42,456 nt of DNA from CADCVT01 sp036389485 (GTDB lineage Bacteria > Actinomycetota > Thermoleophilia > Solirubrobacterales > Solirubrobacteraceae): NCBI GenBank assembly GCA_036389485.1, contig DASVPR010000034.1, positions 1-42,456 on the forward strand. The letters run 5' to 3'. The translations under genes were made by a program, and so were the position numbers. The notes under the pieces are model-generated. The model did not search any database and was not told the DNA's origin. It worked only from the letters and a program-made list of their open reading frames with translations. Each line of letters starts with the position of its first letter. Within the stretch, counting starts at the first letter, position 1. Shown here one piece after another: positions 17,219 to 24,198 of this stretch.

Positions 17219-18225
17219 CCCGCGAGCCGCTCCAGCGTCGCGTAGGCCTCGACGAGCGCGTCGATCCGGACCAGCTCCTCGCGCGTGTGCGCGTACCGCG
17301 GCTCGCCCGGGCCGAAGTTGATCGCGTCGACGGCCGCCCGCGCGAACTCGGCCACGGGCGTCCACGCCTGCTTCGGCTCCCACGCCAGCCCCATGCCGCG
17401 CAGCTTCTCCACCCAGGGATTCCCCTGCGGCACCGCCCCGGACGGCGCGTTGGAGAACACCTCCACGCCGTCGCCGACGACCTCGCGCAGCCGCGCGTCC
17501 GCCTCGTCCGGCGTGCGCCCGGGCGCGTAGCGGTAGTTGACGACCGCCTCCGCGCGATCCGGGATCACGTTCTGCGCGATCCCTCCCTCGACGGTCACGA
17601 CCGACATCGCCTCGCGGAACGTGAGCCCCTCGAAAGTGCGCTCCTCGAACGGCTGCGCCGCGATCGCCCCGATCCGCTCCGCGAGGCGGTGGATCGCGTT
17701 GTCGGCGTCCCACGGCCGCGCGCTGTGGCCGCTGCGCCCGTGCGCCACCACGCGGGCGAGGATGTTCCCGACACACCCTGCGTGCAGCGCGTTCGCCGTC
17801 GGCTCCATGACGATCGCCAGCTCGGTGTCGCGCAGCGCCGGCTCGCGGCCGAGCAGCGGCGTGAGCGAGGACTCCGCGTGGGCCAGCTCCTCGCGCGGGA
17901 AGAAGACGAAGCCGAACGGCGCGCCGTCGAGGGCGAGCTCGATCATCACCGCGAGCGCGCCCTTCATGTCGGCCGCGCCCAGGCCGTGCACGGCGCCCTC
18001 CCCGATCCGGCCGGGCAGGTTGTCCTGCTCGGGGACCGTGTCCAGGTGCCCGGCGAGCACGACCCGCGCCTCCGGCCGCACGACGACGCACCCGTCGCCG
18101 GCCTCGGTCGCGCCCACGCCGCGCAGCACGTCGAGCACGTGCTCGGCCAGGCGCGCCTCGTCGCGCGACACGCTCGGGACGTCGATCACCTCGAGAGCGC
18201 GTTCTGCGAGCCGCTGCGCGAGCAT
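17215..18225 (-). CDS. dapE: Succinyl-diaminopimelate desuccinylase
   Basis: M20-family di-zinc peptidase that removes succinate to give LL-DAP, substrate for DapF. In 336 residues: the metal-binding VVLAGHLDTVPEQDN, GLGAADMKGALA, the catalytic Glu region FFPREELAH, VMEPTANALHAGCVGN, the dimerisation-domain SGHSARPWDADNAIHRL and the final INFGPGEPRYAHTREE with the last metal His. The ATG at 18225 has TAGCCT 9 bases upstream (18240-18235), consistent with a short or absent leader. The stop overlaps the dapC start. It faces the DUF429 gene with only 14 bases between start codons. Confidence 0.93.
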   Translation of the reverse strand: MLAQRLAERALEVIDVPSVSRDEARLAEHVLDVLRGVGATEAGDGCVVVRPEARVVLAGHLDTVPEQDNLPGRIGEGAVHGLGAADMKGALAVMIELALDGAPFGFVFFPREELAHAESSLTPLLGREPALRDTELAIVMEPTANALHAGCVGNILARVVAHGRSGHSARPWDADNAIHRLAERIGAIAAQPFEERTFEGLTFREAMSVVTVEGGIAQNVIPDRAEAVVNYRYAPGRTPDEADARLREVVGDGVEVFSNAPSGAVPQGNPWVEKLRGMGLAWEPKQAWTPVAEFARAAVDAINFGPGEPRYAHTREELVRIDALVEAYATLERLAG

Positions 18226-18239
18226 TCGCCCGGGAGGCT

Positions 18240-19034
18240 ATGCGCTACTGCGGAATCGACGTCTCGGCCGCGCCCGACGGCCAGCAGCTGGTGACCCTGC
18301 ACGAGCGGCGGGGAGCCGAGAGCGGCGAGCTGGTCGCGACGTTCTACGAGCCCGGCAGCGTCGAGCGGATCGCGCGGACCGTCAACGGCTTCGGCCGCGA
18401 CAACGTGGTCGTCGCGATCGACGCTCCCTCCGGCCATCGCCTCGACCTGCTCGCGCCGGGGCGACCGCTGCGCGCCGCGCTCGGGCTGCCCGAGGGCCGC
18501 TACGAGCGCGCCCGCGTCTGCGACGCGCTGCTCTTCCGGCGCCGCCTGCCGCTGTACCCGGTCCCGTCGGCCGGCCAGGCGCTCGCGCGCTGGGAGGCGT
18601 GGATCGGGGTCGGCTTCCAGCTGTTCGACGCCCTCGAGCCGCTCGGCCTGTACCGGCCGGAGAGCCGCGGCGCGGTCGAGGCACCGGTTGGGGAGGGCGC
18701 GCTGCGCCACGGCCGCGTCTGCGAGACCTATCCGGACGCGGTGTTCTGCTCGCTGCTCGGCCACCGGCCGCCGCCGAAGCGCACGCCGGGCGGCCTGCAG
18801 CAGCGGATCGCGGCGCTGCGGCTGCGCGGCGTGGTCGACGACGACGGCGGGCTGTGGCAGCGCACCGTCGACGAGCTGGACGCCTGCGCCGCCGCCTACG
18901 CCGCCTACGCGCTCAGCGAGGGCTTCGGCTCGTGGGTGGGGGAGCCGGAGGAGGGCGTGATCGTGCTGCCGGTCGAGGAGCTCGAGCCGGCGTACGCTCC
19001 GCTGCCGCCGCCGCGGCGCAGCCCGCTCGCCTAA
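18240..19034 (+). CDS. DUF429 family protein (predicted RNase H-fold nuclease)
   Basis: 264-residue protein resembling DUF429, a group predicted to be RNase H-fold nucleases; the biological role is unknown. Recognised by the N-terminal YCGIDVSAAPDG strand with an acidic residue, VVVAIDAPSGHR, the RVCDALLFRRR segment and CETYPDAVF, with acidic residues at the ends of strands as in RNase H folds. The ATG at 18240 follows GGGAGG by only 2 bases. Its stop shares bases with the stop of the opposing RTX gene (CTAA at 19031-19034). It is not obviously part of the neighbouring dap genes. Confidence 0.8.
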   Translation: MRYCGIDVSAAPDGQQLVTLHERRGAESGELVATFYEPGSVERIARTVNGFGRDNVVVAIDAPSGHRLDLLAPGRPLRAALGLPEGRYERARVCDALLFRRRLPLYPVPSAGQALARWEAWIGVGFQLFDALEPLGLYRPESRGAVEAPVGEGALRHGRVCETYPDAVFCSLLGHRPPPKRTPGGLQQRIAALRLRGVVDDDGGLWQRTVDELDACAAAYAAYALSEGFGSWVGEPEEGVIVLPVEELEPAYAPLPPPRRSPLA

Positions 19035-21709
19035 GCGGCGAGCCCGATCCGCCGCATGAAGGTCTGCTCGGCGCCCGAGGCGTCCGTCACCGAGACGGTG
19101 AGCAGGAGCGAGCGGGCCCGCGCGAGCCTGCGGCGGGCGCCGCGGTGCAGCCGCACGCGGAACCTGATGCTGCCGCCGCGCAGCAGCTCCCGGCGCGCGC
19201 GCCCGATGCGGCGCGACCCGGCCGCGAGGCGGGCATCCGCGATGCAGCCCGCCGAGCAGCGGACGACGAGCGTCAGGCCCCGGCGGGCGACCCTCGCGCG
19301 CCGGGCTCGGCGGGCGGCGCTCAGCCGCGCGGCGAGCGGCGCCGGCGGCGCGGTCGCGCCGAACGGAGGAACCTCGGTCGAGGTCCCCGGCGACGCGGCC
19401 GTGCCTTCCGCGTCGGCGCGGCGGACGCTGAGCGTCGCCGCGGCCGTCGAGCGCTGCCCGGCGTCGTCGACGACCTCGAGCCGCACCGTTCGCGCACCCT
19501 CCGACGGGAAGGTCACCTCGGCCAGAGGCCCTTCGGCGTCGTCGAACGCCCCGTCGCCGTCGAGGTCCCAGCGCTCGGACACGATGCGGCCGTCCTCGTC
19601 GTACGACGTCGATCGCAGCTGGACGGCCTCACCCGTGGTCGGGCTCGTGCTCGACGGCGAGAAGCCCGCGGAGGGTGCGGTCGCGACGACCTCGCAGTCG
19701 TCCCCGACCTTGTCGGCGAGGTCCGCGAACACCGAGTCCACTCCGGAGCTGCATGCGAGCAGGTCGACCTCGCCGTCGTCGGCGGTGAGCCGGTCCGCTC
19801 CGGCCTGTCCGTCGAGGATGTCGGACCCGCCGAGGCCGTCGAGAACGTCGTCGCCGCTGTTCCCGCGCAGCGTGTTCGCCAGGGAGCTCCCGATGAGGAC
19901 GTCCGGGAAGCTGGTCCCGTCGACGACCTCGACCGTGGACAGCACGTTGTCGGACTCGTCCTCGCTCAGGGTGCCGCCGTCGTCGGCCTCGCCGTCGATG
20001 TCGACGCGGACCCCGCCGGAGGCACCGGCGCACAGGGAGTAGCTCACCGCGTCCTGCGTGCCCGCACCCCCGTCGAAGCGGTCGGCGCCGAGGCCGCCGC
20101 ACAGCGTGTCGGTGCCGTCGCCGCCGCGCAGGTCGTCGTTGCCGGGGCCGCCGAGGAGACGGTTGTCGCCGCCGGAGCCGATCAGCACGTCCGGGCCCGA
20201 CCCGCCGGCCGCGCGCTCGACGGTCGCGAGCACGTCGTCGCCCTCGCCCGGCGAGCCGTCGTCCGCGCCGGCGCCGATCGTCACCTCGACGGCCGTGCTG
20301 CGCAGCGAGTAGTCCGCGGTGTCGCCGGTCCCGTTCCCGCCGTCGATCACGTCGGCGCCCGCCTCGCCGTCGAGCGTGTCGTCGCCGTCGAGGCCGAAGA
20401 CGTTGTCGTTGCCGTCGCCGCCGCGGATCACGTCGGTCCCGCCGTGGCCGTAGAGCGTGTCGGCGCCGCCGAGCCCGCGGATCAGGTCGCCGGTCTGCGT
20501 GCCGCCGAGCGTGTCGTCGGCCGACCCTCCGACGAGCGTCTCGGCGCTCGTGACGTTGTCGCGGCGGGTGCCGTTGTCGTCGGGCGCCCCGCCGTCGTCG
20601 GCCTGGTTGTCCTGGTCGACGCGCAGCGACGTCGTCCGCGTGTCGTATCTCACGGTGTCGGAACCGCCGCCGCCGAAGAGGTCGTCGGCGCCGGGATCGC
20701 TCAACAACGTGTCCGGGCCCGCCGCGCCGAGCAGCTTGTCGTCGCCGGGGCCGCCGAGCAGGGTCGTCCCGAGCGGGTGGGCGTTCAACACGTCGGGCCC
20801 GGTCCCGCCGACGATCAGCGAGGGCCGGACGCGGACGTTGTCGCGCACGCCGCCGCTCTCGTCCTCGCTGCTTCCGTCGTTGGCCACGCCGTCCGGTGTA
20901 ACCGTCACGCCGAGCGTGTGGTCGTCGTAGTACACCTCGGCGGGCGGATCCTCGAAGATCCCGATGGTGTCGGCGCCGGGGCCGCCGCGGTAGCGCGGGA
21001 GCCCCCTCATCGTGTCGTTGCCGGAGCCGCCGATGATGCCCTTCACCCCGAACCGGATGTCGTCGCGGTTCCCGGTGGCGGGATCGAGGTCCTCGGGGCC
21101 TCCGTCGTCGGGGACGCCGCCGGGCGTGGCGTTGATCGCCGCCGTCCGGCCCGCGTAGCTGAGCCACTCGGCCTTCTCGATGGTGTCCGCCCCCGGCCCG
21201 CCGGTGACGGTCGAGCCGTCGAGCAGCGAGATGCGGTCGTTCCCGTCCCCGCCGTCCCAGCGGCAGGCGGGGCAGAAGTACACGCCGGGGAACGGCGGGT
21301 CGAGGAGCCCGAGCTTGTCGTTGCCGGTCCCGGTGTCGACCGTGTAGTGGGGCCGGGTGGTGAAGTCGACGGGCGCGGTCGCCCCGGCGAAGAACGTGTC
21401 GGCGCCGCCGGTGAGGGCGACCGCGATCCGTGTGATCCCCGCGGTGCTGCAGGTGATCGCGTTTGCCGCGGTGGTGCTGCACGCGGGCGGCATGCTCGTG
21501 ACCGGATCCTGGTCGGGGCTGAAGCTGCCGAGCGTGAACACGACCGTCGACGTGCCGGTCGGGTAGCTCAGCCCGACGCTGTTGATCACGTCGGTCCCGG
21601 TGTAGGTCAGGACGCCGCCGGCGGAGGTGATCGTCGCGGCGCCCGCGGCAGCGGGCGTCGCGAGGGCGGCGAGGGCGAGCAGGGCGCAGACGAGCGCGCG
21701 GGGCGGCAC
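19031..21709 (-). CDS. Secreted protein with RTX-type calcium-binding repeats and a PKD domain
   Basis: 892-residue exported protein. A GTG start at 21709 yields a Sec signal peptide (ALVCALLALAALATPAAAGA). Residues of roughly 140-670 are GGxGxDxL-type nonapeptide repeats in clusters (for example GGPGADTI, GGSGNDTM, GGPGDDKL, GGGGSDTV, GGDGNDNV) separated by 30-60-residue insertions rich in Asp/Gly (ADDGGAPDDNG). A PKD-like domain (about 680-765, with RWDLDGDGAFDDAEG) and an Arg-rich C-terminal beta segment follow. It is expected to fold outside the cell on calcium binding. With a Sec signal and no type I transporter nearby, it is not a classic RTX toxin. The ligand or substrate is unknown. 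Confidence 0.85.
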   Translation of the reverse strand: MPPRALVCALLALAALATPAAAGAATITSAGGVLTYTGTDVINSVGLSYPTGTSTVVFTLGSFSPDQDPVTSMPPACSTTAANAITCSTAGITRIAVALTGGADTFFAGATAPVDFTTRPHYTVDTGTGNDKLGLLDPPFPGVYFCPACRWDGGDGNDRISLLDGSTVTGGPGADTIEKAEWLSYAGRTAAINATPGGVPDDGGPEDLDPATGNRDDIRFGVKGIIGGSGNDTMRGLPRYRGGPGADTIGIFEDPPAEVYYDDHTLGVTVTPDGVANDGSSEDESGGVRDNVRVRPSLIVGGTGPDVLNAHPLGTTLLGGPGDDKLLGAAGPDTLLSDPGADDLFGGGGSDTVRYDTRTTSLRVDQDNQADDGGAPDDNGTRRDNVTSAETLVGGSADDTLGGTQTGDLIRGLGGADTLYGHGGTDVIRGGDGNDNVFGLDGDDTLDGEAGADVIDGGNGTGDTADYSLRSTAVEVTIGAGADDGSPGEGDDVLATVERAAGGSGPDVLIGSGGDNRLLGGPGNDDLRGGDGTDTLCGGLGADRFDGGAGTQDAVSYSLCAGASGGVRVDIDGEADDGGTLSEDESDNVLSTVEVVDGTSFPDVLIGSSLANTLRGNSGDDVLDGLGGSDILDGQAGADRLTADDGEVDLLACSSGVDSVFADLADKVGDDCEVVATAPSAGFSPSSTSPTTGEAVQLRSTSYDEDGRIVSERWDLDGDGAFDDAEGPLAEVTFPSEGARTVRLEVVDDAGQRSTAAATLSVRRADAEGTAASPGTSTEVPPFGATAPPAPLAARLSAARRARRARVARRGLTLVVRCSAGCIADARLAAGSRRIGRARRELLRGGSIRFRVRLHRGARRRLARARSLLLTVSVTDASGAEQTFMRRIGLAA

Positions 21710-21797
21710 CCGCCGAGTCTCGCCGCGCGCGGGCCGAGATGCAACACACCCGTGGATCGCCGCGCGGGCCGGAAGCCCGTGGGACCATGTCCGCGGG

Positions 21798-23141
21798 GTG
21801 ACTCGGTTGGGAACGATCGTCGCGCTCGCGGCCGCCGCGCTCCTCCTCGCGCTCGCGGCCCCGGCCGCGCCCGCCCGCGAGCCTCTCGACATCACCGTGT
21901 TCACGCGCATCGGGCCGCCCGGCCAGCCCGAGCCCGTCGCCGTCGGTCCGGACGACCGCGTCTACGTCGGGACGAACCAGCTCGGCCACGGCGACGCGCG
22001 GGCGCCGTCGAAGGTCTTCGCGTTCTCGCAGGCGGGCGAGCTCGTGCGCGAGTACGTCCTCGAGGGGCAGCCGCTCGAGGAGGACCACGGCATCCAGGGG
22101 CTCGTGTTCGACCGCGACGGCCTGCTCTACGCGCTCGACCGCTCGGCCGACCCGCGCGTGGTCGTGCTCGACCCGGCGACCGGGGAGCAGCGCGTCTACG
22201 CCCGGTTCCGGGACGTCCCATCCTGCGGCACGGCGCCGGGCACGGAGGGACGGGACTGCTCGGACACGCGACGCGACGTCCCGGCGGGCCCGGACTACGC
22301 GGTCTTCGCCCCGGACGGCGACCTGTACGTCACCGACATCGACCAGGCGCTGATCTGGAAGGTCCCGAAGGGCGGGGGCGAGGCGAGCGTCTGGCTCACC
22401 GACGCGCGACTCGAGAGCCTCTACGGCCCGAACGGGATCCAGTTCCTGGCTGACGAGCGGACCCTGCTCTTCGTCAACACCGCCTCCAACCCGTCGGCCG
22501 GCAACGCAGCGACCGGGCGCCTGTACACCGTGCCGGTGCAGCCCGACGGCAGCCCGGGCGAGCTGAAGCAGGTGTGGGAGAGCCGTCCCGTCGACGCGCC
22601 CGACGGGATCGCGATCGCCCGCTCCGGCAACGTGTACGTCGCGCTCGCCGGCTCCAGCCAGGTCCTGAAGCTGTCGCCCGAGTACGAGGAGCTCGCGCGC
22701 GCCCCGCGCGATCCCGCGGCCAACGACCAGGAGGAGGTGCCGCTCGACGGTCCCGGCAGCCTCGCGTTCCTCGGCGACCGGCTCCTCGTCTCCAACCACT
22801 CGCCGATCCGCGGCGACCCGGACAGCTGGGCGATCCTCGACGTCTTCGCCGGTGAGCCCGGCCTGCCGCTCCACTACCCCCGGATCGCGACGCCTCGCCT
22901 GAGCGTGCGGATCCTCGACCACCGCGTGTTCCGCCGCGCGGAGCGGGCGCGGGTGGAGGTGACCCGCCACCTCGCCTCCCGCGAGGTCCCGGTGAGGGGC
23001 GCGACGGTCCGTGCCGGCCGCGCCCGGGCCCGCACGGGCGCGCGCGGCCGCGCGACCCTGCGCCTGCCGCGCCTCCGGCGGCCGACGCCGGTGACCGCGA
23101 CCCGCGAGGGCTTCGAGGAGGCGCGCGCGACCCTGGGCTGA
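21798..23141 (+). CDS. Secreted SMP-30/NHL-type beta-propeller protein
   Basis: 447-residue protein with a Sec signal peptide (VTRLGTIVALAAAALLLALA). Propeller-type repeats follow: PVAVGPDDRVYVGTNQLG, GLVFDRDGLLYALDRS, AVFAPDGDLYVTDIDQ, GPNGIQFLADERTLLFVN, PDGIAIARSGNVYVAL and PGSLAFLGDRLLVSNHSP. These match the gluconolactonase/SMP-30 and NHL-like group, which are lactonases or scaffold proteins. The C-terminal 70 residues form a separate Arg-rich beta domain (VRGATV...GRATL...GFEEA), similar to the tail of the PHP protein. The GTG at 21798 has no strong ribosome site. Transcribed away from the RTX gene across an 88-base gap. Enzymatic activity is not established. Confidence 0.8.
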   Translation: MTRLGTIVALAAAALLLALAAPAAPAREPLDITVFTRIGPPGQPEPVAVGPDDRVYVGTNQLGHGDARAPSKVFAFSQAGELVREYVLEGQPLEEDHGIQGLVFDRDGLLYALDRSADPRVVVLDPATGEQRVYARFRDVPSCGTAPGTEGRDCSDTRRDVPAGPDYAVFAPDGDLYVTDIDQALIWKVPKGGGEASVWLTDARLESLYGPNGIQFLADERTLLFVNTASNPSAGNAATGRLYTVPVQPDGSPGELKQVWESRPVDAPDGIAIARSGNVYVALAGSSQVLKLSPEYEELARAPRDPAANDQEEVPLDGPGSLAFLGDRLLVSNHSPIRGDPDSWAILDVFAGEPGLPLHYPRIATPRLSVRILDHRVFRRAERARVEVTRHLASREVPVRGATVRAGRARARTGARGRATLRLPRLRRPTPVTATREGFEEARATLG

Positions 23142-23192
23142 TCCGCCCGCGGCGCCGGTGCGAAGAACGGGTCGCACCGGACCGCTGGAGGG

Positions 23193-24152
23193 ATGATGGC
23201 CGAGGACGTGCTGGAGATCGGGCCCGCGGGCGTGCGGGTGGAGCTGCGCCGGACCGGCGAGGAGACGGGCGGCGAGCTGCTCGAGTTCGACGTCGTCGGG
23301 CGCGTGCGGGGGTTCCTCGCCGAGCCGCACGTCCACGCCCGGCAGACCGAGCGGCTGGAGGTGATCGAGGGGTCCCTGGAGCTGCAGGTCAACGGCCGGA
23401 CGCACCTCCTGCGGCCGGGCGAGAGCATGGAGGTCCCGCCCGGCGTTGCGCACCGCCAGCGGACGGGGGACGGCGGCGAAGGCCGCATCCGCATCCAGGT
23501 CCGGCCCGCCGGGAGCACGCGGCAGTTCCTCGAGCGCGTCGCGGAGATGGCGGCGACCGGCGGCCTGACGAAGCGCGGCTATCCGCGGCCGGTCGCCGGC
23601 GCGAAGATGGTGCGCGACTTCGGCGACGAGGGCCACGCGGCGCGCCCGTCGCTGCGGACGCAGAAGGCGATCGCCCGCGCGATCCTCGCCGTCGCCTCGA
23701 ACGAGTACCTGTTCGTCGACGAGTGGGACGTCGCCGCTGCACCGGCCGCGGTCTTCGACGCCCTCGCCGACGGCCGCACGTACCCGGAGTGGTGGAAGCC
23801 GGTGTACATCGCGGTCGAAGCGGACGGGCCGCCGGCACCGGGCAAGGAGTCGCGCCAGCACTTCAAGGGCCGCCTGCCGTACCACCTGCGGACCCGATCG
23901 CGGATCGTGCGGCACGAGCCGCCGCGCCTGCTCGAGGTCGAGGTGGACGGCGACCTGCGCGGCAACGGCGTCTGGACCCTGACGCCGACCGCCGGCGGGG
24001 CCACGCACGTCCGCTTCGACTGGCGCGTCCACGCCGACCGGCGCCGGCTGCGCGTGCTGACGCCGCTGCTGCGCCCGGTCTTCCGCTGGAACCACAACTG
24101 GGCGATCGCGCGCGCGATGGAGGGCCTGGAGCCGTACGCGCGAGCGGTTTAG
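23193..24152 (+). CDS. Cupin-SRPBCC fusion protein
   Basis: 319-residue cytoplasmic protein with two domains. The N-terminal cupin (about 40-100) has EPHVHARQTERLEVIEGSLE and LRPGESMEVPPGVAHRQRTG, including the metal-ligand type HxH...E and H residues. After a linker with GLTKRGYPRPVAGAKM, the C-terminal SRPBCC/START-like domain (about 175-319) has WDVAAAPAAVFDALADGRTY, HFKGRLPYHLRTRSRIVRHE and NGVWTLTP. SRPBCC domains bind hydrophobic ligands or act as cyclases. GGAGGG lies directly before two consecutive ATGs (23193 and 23196); the second has the better spacing. Function is unknown; binding of a lipid-like ligand is a guess. Confidence 0.8.
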   Translation: MMAEDVLEIGPAGVRVELRRTGEETGGELLEFDVVGRVRGFLAEPHVHARQTERLEVIEGSLELQVNGRTHLLRPGESMEVPPGVAHRQRTGDGGEGRIRIQVRPAGSTRQFLERVAEMAATGGLTKRGYPRPVAGAKMVRDFGDEGHAARPSLRTQKAIARAILAVASNEYLFVDEWDVAAAPAAVFDALADGRTYPEWWKPVYIAVEADGPPAPGKESRQHFKGRLPYHLRTRSRIVRHEPPRLLEVEVDGDLRGNGVWTLTPTAGGATHVRFDWRVHADRRRLRVLTPLLRPVFRWNHNWAIARAMEGLEPYARAV

Positions 24153-24198
24153 GGGATCCCCCGATTCACGTACGGGGCGGCGGCTCCAGGATGGCGGC

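Noticed and set aside
19700..21400. Repetitive DNA resembling a CRISPR or satellite array
   Set aside because: The repeats are degenerate codons of the GGxGxD calcium-binding repeats, with no constant repeat and unique spacers.
17537..22453. Long plus-strand open frame of more than 1600 codons
   Set aside because: It crosses dapE, the DUF429 gene and the RTX gene in other frames; it is a product of high GC, not a gene.
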